Origin: Chara braunii | Lineage: Eukaryota > Streptophyta > Charophyceae > Charales > Characeae | NCBI GenBank assembly: GCA_003427395.1 | Contig: BFEA01000442.1 | Location: 838,785 to 871,748 of the forward strand | Reading direction: 5' to 3' | Length of the DNA stretch: 32,964 nucleotides | Part shown: one piece after another, positions 1-10,601 of the stretch | How positions within the stretch are numbered: position 1 is the first letter of the stretch | Layout: each line of letters starts with the position of its first letter | Translations under genes and position numbers: made by a program | Notes under the pieces: generated by a model | Databases searched by the model: none | The model's input: only the letters and a program-made list of their open reading frames with translations | What the model was told of the DNA's origin: nothing

Positions 1-57
<57 letters not shown>
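1..57. repeat. (AG)n microsatellite
   Basis: Uninterrupted AG dinucleotide tract at the window start; it probably continues to the left. Simple sequence, no coding meaning. Confidence 0.97.
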
Positions 58-62
<5 letters not shown>

Positions 63-1869
63 GCGGTTTTGTGCATGACTCGTTGCCATTTTCAGGAGGT
101 GTGCACACTGTACTGACAGCGCAGCGCTCCCGGGGATGCAGCGCCGCTGGTCCAGCAAGGGAACTGGATGGGGGGAGGCTAGGTGCCGAAAGCGGCGTAA
201 CTGAGTACGAGGCTGGCGCGGATGAGGTTGGTCATGGTGCCGGGTGGAAGTTCTGAATTTTTGGTGTGGGTCCCTCATCCCTTCTTCAACGATGCTATTC
301 CAGGTGGCGGACGGGCGGTTCTGCTGGTGACTTGAATCCCCTGTAACGACTCGTTGACAGGCTTGACGAGGGTTAAGGATGGCCGTTTAGGCCTTCGTGG
401 TGCTAGTCTTGTGGTTGTAGATGGCAGTTGATGCCTTTGTAACTAGCAGGTGGAGGGGGGCTTGGTGTCTTCTCTCCCGAAGGTCCTGGGTAGGGTTTGA
501 GTGAAGGAAGGTGGTTGAAGGGTGGGTGGAGGGGGCTTTTCGGTGGACTCTACACGGTGTACTATATTAGGGCAATCCAGTGCTCTCCTTCTGCTAGTTC
601 TCCGAGCTCTGTTTCCCTGTGGAATCCATGCTAGTCGAAGAAATTTCCCAGCCACTCAAAGGTAATTGGATAAGGTGGATCGCCTGAGTTAAGGGGAGGA
701 AGAGGATTGAAGACTCACCTATGGATGACGGTAAAGTGGATGGGATTCCTCTCGTGTTGTAGTTTCGTGGATGTGTCGTTGTTTTTGCCCTGCTCGAGGT
801 GTGTTTTGTTATGGTTGACGCTGCTCTCTTCTTTGGATATGGCACATTGCTGGGTGGATGGGTTAGGGCGCCGGGTTACCGTGTGAGGGAAGTGGTGCGT
901 GAGAGGCGATTCACTGAGGAACGGTTGGGTGACAGGTGAGCGGGGTATTTTGGGACTTGCATGAGGTGATCTACCTAGCGGCCACACATTCTTTCATATT
1001 CTTAATTTCAAAAAGTTTTAACCCTGACAGTCTCTCAATGGTGCTTGCGAGCATTATATTGATTCCGTAGTTTTTTAGACTTTGAATTCGTCACTTGGTA
1101 TTTTTGGTGAGTTGTTTCTAAATCTTTTATTGTAATAACGCCTTTAAAACACGATCCAATTGTTTTTTTGTTTTGACAAAATTTTAAACAAACCTCGATT
1201 TTCTCTCAATGATTCATGTGATCTTATGTGTTTTTTGGCTGTAATTGGTCGATCTGGAAACCTTTTTCTGAGTAGGATTTCTAATCTAAAATTCGTATTT
1301 TCTGTGCAAGATTCCTAATTTGAAATTTGTAAATCAGAGCTTCGCTCTGAGTCCAATGAAAGATTACCAAGTTTGATTTACAAAAGTTTTTTTCAAAGTG
1401 GGATTAATGTCCTACATTTATTCAACTCTTATCCAATTCTAAATCCGATGTATTCCCGTGTATTAGTACGTTCAAGCTTGGGCTCTTATTCCTTGAATTC
1501 AATAATTGATGTCATCTATTTGAGAGATTTCAAAAATAGGTCACAATTGAGTCTCAGGCTGTGATACTGTAGGGTTTGGGCTCATAGGTGCTGATTGAAT
1601 GATCTCCTTCAGGGTTTGAGCCCCTCCCTGCGAGGGTTATGCAAGGTGGGAGGTGTGACCCTTGAGAGGGTAGAGGCGGTATGTGGGTTTGTCCTCTTCT
1701 GGGCCAGGCTGATTTAGGTCGGATCAACTATGACGGTTGGGAGAGAGGACAAGGGGTCGATGATGACTTCAACAAGGTGAGAGGTTGAGAGGTGTTTCAC
1801 ATCACAAACTCACAAGGGAGAATGTTACACTGTATGGACTCTCCATGGAGGGGATGAGTCAAAAATGAA
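58..1869. other. Unassigned non-coding sequence
   Basis: No open frame here resembles a protein I know. 58-990 is G-rich on the plus strand. 990-1560 is AT-rich and holds two diverged copies of an approximately 27-bp sentence near 1277-1340 (GATTTCTAATCTAAAATTCG and GATTCCTAATTTGAAATTTG). 1560-1869 may be the decayed upstream part of the LINE that becomes recognisable at 1870, but I cannot show coding there. Confidence 0.5.
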
Positions 1870-2940
1870 ATCCTCAGGGTAGGAGATATCTGGAATAAAG
1901 AAACCAAAGATTGGATCCCCTACTCTGATCTATCATCTAGATTGACATATTGTAGACAAGTTGAATCGACACTTGAAATTCTCTTTGAGCTAGTCCCTCT
2001 GGACTGGGTTAGAATCTTAAGAAAAGGACCTAAGTTACAAGAAGGAGACTGGGTAGGTCTATATGGTAATGACCAGCAGATACGAAATGTGATTATGATG
2101 GGGGGGGATGGGATAAGTCTTCTGACTATTTTCATGATAGGATATAACAATATCCTGGGACAAACGCACCCGCGGGAAACACGGTGGGTACAACAGGAAC
2201 AAGTCTTCAGGATAAGAGTATTAGAGGTATGCCTTCATGGCTAAGACCTCCATAGATAATTTACCTCTTGATCCTGTCAGTTGGGGCTGGACTTCTTCTT
2301 TTGATAGAAAAAGGAAGTGTTGTCGCTCTCTCCACACACTAACAGTTAAATCAACATACCGAATGCTTATACCTAAACTGAATCTAAGGGATAGGGTGGA
2401 AAGAAGATGGATGAAACATATGAACTTAAGTAAAGAGTCAACAAGAAATATTAAATGGTTCACGACCGTTAAGTCCAGACCAGCCAAAGTAGCGGCGCTA
2501 GAATGGCAAATAGAGCATCGATGTCCCCAACAAACAATTGGATCATTCATAAAACCTTGTTGGAAAAGAAGGGGTTGACCTTCCCATGGAGTAAATTTTG
2601 CATCTCTGCATTCCCCTCGAGGAAAATCCCGAAGACAATAGAACATATCTTTTTACAATGTCCTGGATCAGTATGGATGTGGAGATGGTGGAATAGGGTA
2701 TGGAGTCAATTAGGTACATCACACAACTGGATGTGGGACTGGAAGGCATTGTTATGTGAGGCTTGGAACCCAGACCAATGAGATGAGTTTACTCATAATC
2801 TATTTATTATTGGACGTAGAGCGCTCGTGTGGGCTATTTGGCGTCGTAGGTGCATCTATGAAATGGAGGGAGCAAGACTGGATGGTCACGAATTCATGGA
2901 ATCTATCAAACAACAAATACACACAAAAATCACAACGTAG
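1870..2940 (+). pseudogene. LINE ORF2 C-terminal fragment with zf-RVT domain (broken)
   Basis: This was the C-terminal part of a LINE reverse transcriptase polyprotein. The frame opens in a segment reading ILRVGDIWNKETKDWIPYSD, typical of the linker after the polymerase. It passes to a second frame around 2130-2240 that carries LTVKSTYRML and RPAKVAALEW (the 'VKS.Y' and 'P.K...F.W' landmarks of zf-RVT). It returns to the first frame around 2570 with KTIEHIFLQC, the H/C end of the zf-RVT zinc-binding motif. After an in-frame TGA at 2779-2781 the same frame continues with ALVWAIWRRRCIYEME, matching the usual 'W.IW..RN...F' tail, and ends at TAG 2938-2940. Two frameshifts and one nonsense codon make it non-functional. 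Family assignment is from motifs only; no search was possible. Confidence 0.8.
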
Positions 2941-3554
2941 TGAGAGAAAGTTAAGGAGAGAGTCAATTTTTTATCATCCAAATCGGAAATCCTTCAACAT
3001 CTTCAAAACTTCAGTGACGCTTGGCTTGGGGGTCAGCAGGGGGGGAAATTGGGAAGGATCATATGGAAGGGGGGAAAGGCTGATCAACAGGCAGGAGAAA
3101 GACATAAATTTAAAATAGATTATCATGTCAGCCTCCACGATTGGACAAACATTGATCCTTCTATACCTTTGCATCCTATGTCAGAGTTCCCGGACCCTTT
3201 TCCATCTTCGGTATTGTGTCTGGTCCCTCAGAGTTGGTATGGTTTGGATGAAAAGTCTCTTTTGTCCTAAACCAGAATTTTCAAGCTTAGTTGGTTGGGA
3301 AACAGTTGATTACATATTATGAATAAATTTGGCGCTCGCTCAAGCGAGTGAAGAGGTAGTTGTTTCAAATCTAGTTCTGACACACATCAACTTAGGTAAA
3401 ATTTTCAGGATGATGTATTCAAGGGATGCTAGACCTGTCTTCCAACAATGTGATGCTCCCCACAAATAGATCGGACCAACCAGAATAGGATACTAAGGGG
3501 GCATGCTCGTATGATCTCCCCTAACACTTGGATTTAGGTTGTTTTTTTATTAAG
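2941..3554 (+). other. LINE 3' UTR
   Basis: Non-coding sequence between the ORF2 stop and the poly-A tail. It contains a short hairpin near 3333-3350 (GCGCTCGCTCAAGCGAGTG), which may be a 3' structure of the LINE. The overlapping short open frames show no family similarity. Confidence 0.5.
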
Positions 3555-3571
3555 AAAAAAAAAAAAAAGGN

Positions 3572-4905
3572 GTTTTACTTGGAGGGGGTGGGACATGAGG
3601 GAAGGGAGATCTTCGGCTCTGCGAGGGCATACTCTAGGGGGTATTGTATGCTGTTGAGGGAGCACGAGAGATTTAGGGGGCTGTTCTGAACTAGGGCTGG
3701 GAGGTGAGGGGGCACCTACCAGTGGAGGCAGTGAAAGGGAAGGAGGTCGTTTTAGGGGGAGGAGGAGTAAGATGCTCAGTTTCTTATGAGCCTTTTACAT
3801 CCAGCAGAGACGTGAATAGGCCTAGGATTTTCCATGGGAAGAGAAGTACTTCCCTTCCGTCCTCTTTTCTTGTGGGAATAATAGGTGCTGATTGCTTTAT
3901 ATGGCTTCGATTCCTGCGCATTATCTAAGTCTTCTGATTTTTTTATTTGTGAAGTTCCAACTGAAAAAAACTTCATAATTTTGGTGCTGGTTGCAGTGGA
4001 CCGTGTTTGCTGTGATGGTTGGAGATAATGCGCTCTGCGACGAAGGGGCTAGCCAATAAGACGGAAAAAAGGTACAACAGCAGTGGAGATGGTGACTCTA
4101 CCGTCGTAAGTCTTGTCGAAGTAAGGTTGAGAAGAAATTTTTGTTGGATGACTGCAACCACTGCTTGAAAGAATGGATGATTGAAACTACAACTATGGTG
4201 ACGATCGGTGACTTGTCTGGTATCTGCTGAATCCCAGTGATTTGCGAATGGACGAGGTAAGAACGACACTGGTCAATGCTGGGCCTTGGTCGCGGTGCCC
4301 TGTAACCCGAGCGGCACGGGGCATGAGACCTGGTAGAGAGATCTGGGGAGTTGCCGAGGGTGGAAGGCACTCTTGTGTCAAGTAGTGAGCTGGTACGTAG
4401 TCGAGGTTGGCCGGAGTCGGGGCGGGTCGCTTTGCCCTGTAACCTAACAAGTGGGGGTTTTCTGGGGTGGGTCGTGCGACTCTGTAACCTAGCAGTTGGG
4501 GGTGGGAGGCCTGATAGAGATTGGGTATCGGGGTATAAGGTAGAGGCGGATAGGATTGAGCCGCTGACAGACACTAAGGCAGGTGGTTTTCGGCCCGAAT
4601 ATTCTCATGATCATCCTTGATCATTCTTAGAGAACTTAACTTTTTTTGTAGCTTGCATAGTTATAATCTTTTCAGCTGAAGCCGGGTAATGGCCCCGGTA
4701 TCTCAAAGTATTCTACATAATTTTTCTCAAATTGTTTATCAAATGGGATGTTGGGCCCAGTTCCCAGCACGTGTTGCTCCCACGAATAGATTGGAGCATG
4801 TCCTATTAAAAAAAATAATTATAATAAATAAAAAAAATTCATTGCCATTTTCAAATTTTCGTGAGAGAGAAAGAAGGGTGGTAAGGTGTGTGCAGCAAAG
4901 CTCAC

Positions 4906-4908
<3 letters not shown>
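3572..4908. other. Unassigned sequence; possible end of another poly-A retroelement
   Basis: There is no protein I can support. 4300-4500 contains three copies of a CTGTAACC sentence (about 4300, 4437 and 4480), the last two in the same context of a G-run following by 10-20 bases. Around 4680-4700 is GCCGGGTAATGGCCCCGGTA, a small stem, followed about 110 bases later by an A-rich stretch (4808-4850). This order would suit a degraded 3' end of a LINE or SINE, but nothing upstream confirms it. Confidence 0.35.
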
Positions 4909-4985
<77 letters not shown>

Positions 4986-4993
4986 CCCCCCCC
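4909..4993. repeat. (CT)n microsatellite with terminal poly-C
   Basis: A CT dinucleotide tract of about 74 bp (4909-4982) runs into 11 C (4983-4993). The long open frames over it are artefacts of the repeat. Confidence 0.97.
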
Positions 4994-6621
4994 TCACGTT
5001 TGTGTGCGCGCTCGGGCTCCTACTCCCCCCTTCGGACGCTTGTTTCTTAGTTTATTTCTCGTTTGTTATTTCTTTTTTTATATAATAGTATCGTACATTT
5101 TTTTCTTTTTTTCTGTTAAGTTTATTTGTTTGTAAAGTGGTTAAGCTTTTCTGACACCTAATTGCCAGCAGTGACAGGAGAAAGTTAACCTTTTCTACTA
5201 TCTCTTCTTGGATGCGAGTTCTCGAGCGCATCGGTCTCGCACTGGGACCCTCCCTGGATGCATCACGCATGATTTTGGCAGTTGGGACACAAAGCGTTCA
5301 AGGAGCAGTGTCGCTGGCTGAGTGCACCAACTATACCTCTCACGAACCCCTACGACAAGATAAGGTCATGCGAGATACAACTTACCTCCACCTGTTGGAG
5401 TTGTCACCATCAATGAGGTGGGCGTACTGGTATCCATGTCGAGCTACTGAACCACGTACAATGTTTTTTCGTATGTAATTGAAGAGTTGGATCAACTAAG
5501 GTTTTTTCTCGGAGGTACGCACGGTTAACACCTACATGAGACCCATGTGCGAATATGCTTGGGGGGTTGATCTCCGAGCGAGACGCTATGCCGGTCGACT
5601 AGGACAACCAGTCTAACCACGCAATACAGTATTCAAATAAAATTGAAGTCCTTGTGCAAATCGTGCCTAGTCTCTTTTTTCGCTCAACCCATAACTTGTT
5701 TTGGTGCATGAACATGTAAATGTCGCGCGCGATACTCTATGTAAGTAATGCAGCGATGCGAGCCTTATCATATCAACTAGTCATGCATGCGTACGTGAGC
5801 AGTCACAATGATGTTGCACTTTGTGGTGCTCATGACGATGTGGCACTCAATGGTTTCGAGGGTCGCATTTGACACTCAAGTATCAGTTAACGCATGTCTT
5901 TAGAGGTTATTCCTCTAATGCTAGACGATCGCGAATATGGTTGCACGTCCCACCCTTTTCTACACCCCGTGCAGGAGAGTGGTAGGATGGTTGTAGAATT
6001 TAGTCGCGGTGGATCGCTCCGAGGTTCCAATCGGAGGACAGAGTTACATGTTTAAAGCTCTTTACATACTTTAACGTTCAACCATAATAACCAACAAGCA
6101 AACAATTTTACTTAGCACCTCGAGCGTGCAACATCGCACGTGCTTAAGCGTAAGACTTATTGTGGGTCCCGCGCTCAAGTAAGCGAGCGGATCCCTGTCC
6201 ACAACGACCGCCCTAAAATAAATCAGTTGACACAACACTCAGACATGAAGGTTGTGTGGCATCATAGAAATCACTCTCACATCCATTAGTGTTGCTTGTC
6301 CATCAACATAGAGGAAAACACAAACAATCACCAAAACATGATAAAAAATATTTCACACGTACTTGCGATTACACGAATTGAACAACAACATGTCACGCAC
6401 TCAAGGAGTCAACTATAACATTTTTTGCGACTCATACCCCACCTTGCAGACACAAACCCCAACCATTTTCCACCATCCGACAACAAAGATACTTAGCCTT
6501 TAAAAATGACAATTTAGAAAGAAGTTTGGGTGAAAATCCCAAAAAACATTTAAAACTCACAGGGCGTAAGACTTTCGGTTGAGGTGCAGAAACAAGTGAA
6601 GTTGTGTTGTAAACCGATTAA

Positions 6622-6635
6622 TTATCAAATGATAA
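6622..6635 (-). repeat. Conserved LTR stem TTATCA..TGATAA
   Basis: TTATCA (6622-6627) and TGATAA (6630-6635) are perfect complements around AA. The same stem, in the same sentence after a CGA/CCGA motif, occurs in LTRs 2L, 2R and 3, and a longer form in the gag-only element. Confidence 0.6.
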
Positions 6636-6843
6636 CAGAAGATGAACGATCCTTAAAGAATCAGGTCGAAACTAATCGAGTTTTTAGTCAAATATAGACG
6701 TGCAACACAACACAGGTCAAAAGCGCAATGATTTGTCAATGAAAAGAACGAAGAGTATATTATATTTCGTAAACAAACTTTTTTACTAATATTCCTTTAA
6801 GCTTTGTCCTCTCGGTATAATAGATTGCTGAGAATTCGAACTG

Positions 6844-7453
6844 CATCTTCCTTAGAAAGCATGGATTGCCATAATTTTCACAATCAAAATTTTAAGTCTC
6901 ATTTAATTTTAAAACATTTTTAGTAGCACTTCCCCTAGGAAAGTAGACTATCAAGATTTTTATTACCCTAACTCTAAAAATCAAGGGATGACTAAACCGT
7001 GCAAAGCCATATTTTTTCGAACGCCCTGATTTAGGAAAACATTTCGCAGTACTTTTTCTAGGAAAATAAGCTACCAAGATTTTTACTAAGTCAAACTGAA
7101 ATTATAAAATAATATTAGGTTACCAATGGTCCGGAGACCGGACGTCTCCCCCAGACATCAGGTACCCCCGTCGTTCGGATTTTCGGACGATGACTTTTTG
7201 GCACTAAAAAAAATAAAAATAAAAATAAAAAATAAGTGTTGCGCATGCCCTAGAGACCCCCTACAAACATTTTCAGATTTTTTTGAGCATTTGGTGATAG
7301 GGTGGTATTTGGGGGGGGGGGGGACGATGGGTTTTGGTGGGGATAGGAGGGGTATAGGTGGGAATTAAAATCTTTGAAGATTTTTATTATTTATTCTACT
7401 GGCCCAAATGATCCAAAACTTTGGTGGCATACATCTAATGCAAGGTGGAAGCC

Positions 7454-7487
<34 letters not shown>

Positions 7488-7667
7488 AGGTCGGACATGC
7501 CTTGTCCAGTCCGACGTCCGACCAGGCGTCCGGTCGAACATTCTGGACGGTCAGGGGGGTCCCGGATGTCCGATCCAACAACCTAAAAATAATATGACTT
7601 TGCAAAGAGAGAATTTGACTAACTACTATAAAATATAAACAAAATTGACAACACTTCCTCTAGGGAA
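6844..7667 (-). repeat. 122-bp-period array (array A) in LTR 1
   Basis: Four units with a core like CACTTCCCCTAGGAAAG begin at 6844, 6927, 7050 and 7652. The core is flanked by A/T-rich constant words (ATTTTTAGTAGC before, AAGATTTTTACTAAG after). The interval 7050-7652 contains the 471-bp inserted element plus its 9-bp duplication; subtracting 480 gives 122, which restores the period. Each core is a small imperfect palindrome. Confidence 0.7.
7115..7585. mobile_element. Mutator-like non-autonomous DNA transposon (MITE-like)
   Basis: A 471-bp insertion is flanked by the 9-bp direct repeat AAAATAATA (7106-7114 and 7586-7594). The ends form an imperfect inverted repeat of about 35-40 bp: left starts TTAGGTTACC, right complement starts TAGGTTGTTGG, and both continue with CGGA..CCGG..CCCCC. 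The inside holds A-rich, G (about 13) and T (about 27) homopolymer runs and many GTCCGAC-type words, but no coding sequence. A 9-bp duplication points to the Mutator superfamily. Removing element plus one duplication restores the spacing of the host array, which supports the boundaries. Confidence 0.7.
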
Positions 7668-8085
7668 GTAGGCAACCAAAATTTTTACTTAAACAAATAC
7701 AAAAAATATAATGCAAATAAACTTGAAATAAATTATGACACTTGGCTTGATTGTCAGACCTAAAGTTCGTCTACATGATATTTCTTTTGAGATGATATCA
7801 TGAGTTAACTCTAGTTTGGACTCTAACTAAAGTCAAATCCTATCATATATCAAATTTCCTCCTTCATCCATTTTATTTTGCCTATCGCTCCAACACTCGA
7901 TAAATATTTAAGCGGCTTGTTATCAAAAGATGACCCCCCAAAGGAAAAACTCAGAAAATATACAAGTAAGCACAATACATCTTTCACAAACTCTAAAGTA
8001 TTTTATCAACTTATTAAGTTCATTTGTCATTTAATTGATACCCTTGTACCCTCTCTTGCATGAGTTATAAAATCAGTTTGCACCT

Positions 8086-9291
8086 AACTTATGAGTTTGT
8101 CTGACTTTTCTATAATACACGACTGAACCATCCCAACTTATAAGTACCACTAGTCTGTTTAAACAATAAACATAAGGCATATGACTACGTCACACCAAGT
8201 TATGATGTGACTAGCCTCTACATAGACAAATGACAAAAGGTACGATGCTAGACCGCACCGACTTATTGTGTGGCTAGTCAACATTAACAATTGATATGTG
8301 ACAAATAACTGGACCGCCCCAACTTATGAGGAACTCTAGCATCGGCCTGAGTAAGCGACATGAGACACATGACTAGACCACCTCAAATGATGGCATGACT
8401 ATTCAACCCTAACAATCACATATGGAATAAAACCATACTACCCAACTTATGGGTAGTCAAGCATGCCTGGACAACAACATGTGCGCATGACTAACTTTCC
8501 CAAACTTATGGGTACGTCAAGTTTTCCCAACACATTGACATTCAACAAATAATCTCATAACTTTCTTATCTCTTCCAGACAGATAATCTCACCGCCCAAC
8601 TCATGAGAAGTGTTCATCATTGCCTTATTTATGTTTAATAACAAAAGTTATGCTATTCTTCTGCTATTTGTGTTTTTACGGACATAAGATCGGACCTTCT
8701 AACTTATGGATAAGTTCAGTTTGCCTGATGTTACCTTTCAACATTATATTCTAAATTTTATATTTCTTTGTTTTTTTCCTCTACTAGCTTATACGACTAG
8801 ATCTTCCAACTTATGACGCTTAGTGTGCCAAGTAATATATATATATATATAATACATATGTATAAAAATTAAATTTTATATATATTTTTTTTAAACCACC
8901 AGTACTTCCTGAATTCGCTCCGCGTATATGACCAGCCAAAAGTGGAAACCGCGCCGTTTCCACTTTGTTGAATCGGGCCTACCGTCCCACGTCCGTTCAT
9001 TCTAAATTTCGCTCCGCGTATACGAGAGCGTTTTCAGGAAGTACTGGTGGTTTAATGTTCACGACTCACGACTTGACCACACCAACTTATAGTATGGTTA
9101 GATTTTGCATGTGTCTGCTTAAAAAATAAACATAGAATTAAACACATACACTAAGAATGTATCCAACTATGTACAACAATAAAGGAAACATAAAGAATAT
9201 GAGAGCCCAACTTGTGGGAGTCCATTCTCCGTCCATAAATCCCCAAAAAAAAACATGCGATTGGACCTGTCCAACTTATGGATAGGTCCAA
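8086..9291 (-). repeat. Stem-loop array with AACTTAT (sense ATAAGTT) loops in LTR 1
   Basis: About 14 units share the loop word AACTTAT or a close variant, at 8086, 8135, 8197, 8260, 8321, 8384, 8444, 8503, 8598, 8701, 8808, 9084, 9209 and 9273. The spacing is about 60-64 bp in the first half and about 100 bp later. In most units both sides of the loop are complementary but with a different stem each time: TTGGACCTGTCC/GGATAGGTCCAA (9261-9272/9280-9291), ACTACCC/GGGTAGT (around 8444), CTACGTCACACC/GATGTGACTAG (around 8197). A MITE interrupts the array at 8895-9051. Confidence 0.75.
8895..9051. mobile_element. 157-bp MITE with 19-bp perfect TIRs, TTAA flanks
   Basis: ACCACCAGTACTTCCTGAA (8895-8913) is exactly complementary to 9033-9051, and both ends are flanked by TTAA (8891-8894, 9052-9055). 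Inside are two direct copies of TCGCTCCGCGTATA next to the ends and an 11-bp perfect stem AAAGTGGAAAC/GTTTCCACTTT. TTAA duplication suggests piggyBac. A TA duplication (Tc1/mariner or Stowaway) is equally compatible because the palindrome extends through TTAA. Confidence 0.85.
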
Positions 9292-9403
9292 CCTCTGAAA
9301 ACCAAGCAAACAACCCAACAAACAAAAAAGAAACATAGCACTGAGCCCACTCACTTAAAATGTGCACAACCTCTGGTGGACCTAGTTAAACATAAGCAAA
9401 ATC

Positions 9404-9434
9404 AACCCCTTATCCCTTTTGTCGTTCTTCCCCC
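9404..9434 (-). other. Polypurine tract of copy 1
   Basis: On the minus strand this is a purine-rich run (GGGGGAAGAACGAC, then AAAAGGGATAAGGGG) ending five bases before the TGC start of the LTR. That is the expected position of the plus-strand DNA primer of a retrotransposon. It is interrupted by some pyrimidines and is less clean than the tracts of copies 2L and 2R. Confidence 0.5.
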
Positions 9435-9628
9435 ATTCTTTTTGTTTCATTTCATAAATACATAAACTGAAATTCAAACAATATATCAGTTTACTTAGTT
9501 TAAATTAAGTCTTGAAATAAGTTAAATCAAAGTTATCAAATAATAATTATTTTTTACTCATACTTCATACAAAATAAAGGGTAGTACATTTACGGGGAAA
9601 ATGATGTCGGACCAAATACCCTTACAAG
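9435..9628. other. Presumed internal sequence of copy 1, left of the hAT insertion
   Basis: AT-rich, no coding sequence. It ends in GTCGGACCAAATACCC, the left half of a sentence that resumes after the hAT element at 10602. Confidence 0.4.
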
Positions 9629-10593
9629 CAGGGTTACCTGACCGAACGTTCGGGGGCCCTCGGGCTGGCCCCCGAACGTTCGGGTGTTCGGGGTCCCGTT
9701 CAGAGGCTGAACACCTCTAGGTTCGACTCCCTCCAAAACAACATTCGTGGTCTGAAAATAGTTTTGTTTTCTGAATTGTTTTTTGTGAGTTCTCTATGAT
9801 GTAACCTACACGCCTATAAATTTTAAAGCTATTCTGCTAAGCCAAAACAACATTAAAAATCGTCAAAGATGGGGGTGTCAAAACGTGCTCGTCCACTGAC
9901 TATTTTGTTTTTTTTTTCACTTTTAACTTTTTGTTTTTACTTTATTTTGGGGCCTAAGAAATTTTATTATTTTCTGAAAACAAATCAATGAGTTATTTAT
10001 TATATAAACTACATCTTTGTAAATTTTCAGGGCATTTTTCCATGCCAAAGAATAATTAAAAATCGGCAAAGATGGCGGTGTCGAAAAGGTGCTGGCACAC
10101 TCACTCATTTTAATTCTCTTTTCATTTTTTCTTATTTTTATTATAGTGTTTATTTTCTGTATTTGATTGTTAATTCAAATTTGGTTAAGAATTTGGATAC
10201 AATGACCAGGCAAATGTTGTTTAGTTTATTATTCTGCATAATATAGATTTGTTTCAGAATTTTTTGAAAACTTTTTTTTTTTTTNNNNNNNNNNNNNNNN
10301 NNNNNNNNNNNNNNNNNNNNNNNNNNNNNNNNNNNNNNNNNNNNNNNNNNNNNNNNNNNNNNNNNNNNNNNNNNNNNNNNNNNNNNNNNNNNNNNNNNNN
10401 NNNNNNNNNNNNNNNNNNNNNNNNNNNNNNNNNNNNNNNNNNNNNNNNNNNNNNNNNNNNNNNNTTTTTTTTTTTTTTTTTTTTTTTTTTTTTCCGCGTT
10501 CGGCCCGAACGGCCGAACGCCTTCCGAAGGGGTCCCGTACGTTAGGGCCTTCGGGTTCGGGCGTTCGGCCTGTCCCGAACGCCGGCAACCCTG
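9629..10593. mobile_element. Non-autonomous hAT element
   Basis: The ends are CAGGGTTACC (left) and, complemented, CAGGGTTGCC (right), the CAGGG-type terminus of hAT transposons. They are flanked by an exact 8-bp target duplication CTTACAAG (9621-9628 and 10594-10601). Subterminal sequence is rich in GAACG/CGTTCGG repeats: a GAACGTTCGGGGGCC stem near 9653-9684 on the left and CCGAACG repeats at 10497-10583 on the right. There is no transposase reading frame. The inside is AT-rich with two GGCAAAGATGGCGGTGTC-like copies (9863 and 10064) and includes the assembly gap, so its true length is unknown. Confidence 0.85.
10285..10464. other. Assembly gap (180 N) between poly-T runs
   Basis: Undetermined bases are flanked on both sides by T runs (about 14 to the left and 29 to the right). 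The gap was probably caused by a long homopolymer inside the hAT element. Translations across it are meaningless. Confidence 0.98.
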
Positions 10594-10601
10594 CTTACAA
10601 G

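Larger units (their letters stand above)
1870..3568 (+). mobile_element. 5'-truncated L1-type LINE, 3' portion with poly-A tail
   Basis: This is a non-LTR retrotransposon remnant. The C-terminal part of ORF2 is readable from 1870 to 2940. An approximately 610-bp 3' UTR follows, then a run of 14 A at 3555-3568 just before the undetermined base at 3571. The endonuclease and the catalytic reverse-transcriptase core are not recognisable, which fits the usual 5' truncation or decay of such copies. I could not find target duplications: the left end is not defined and the right end touches the ambiguous base. Confidence 0.75.
5220..9398 (-). mobile_element. LTR copy 1 (3' LTR, minus-strand element)
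   Basis: The U5 end at the left is TCTCGAGCGCATCGG, one mismatch from the family terminus TGTCGAGCGCATCGG. The following 450 bp match LTR 2R at 18925 (for example CTCACGAACCCCTACGA in both). The right end is placed at 9398, where the minus strand reads TGCTTATG directly downstream of a purine-rich tract, parallel to TGCTTGAG in LTR 2L and TGCATGCG in LTR 2R. The length is 4179 bp, or about 3.54 kb after removing two inserted transposons. It carries the 123-bp array, the TAAG-loop hairpin array and the TTATCA..TGATAA stem. No coding sequence. The presence of a polypurine tract says this is a 3' LTR, so the element body lies to the right; its 5' LTR is not in the window. Confidence 0.75.

Noticed and set aside
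4888-5135. Long open frames of Leu-Ser or Ser-Leu repeats.
   Set aside because: They are translations of the (CT)n microsatellite.
8086-9291. CRISPR array, because of a repeated short word at about 60-bp spacing.
   Set aside because: The repeat is only about 7 nt, the 'spacers' are complementary to each other across the loop, and the context is a plant LTR.
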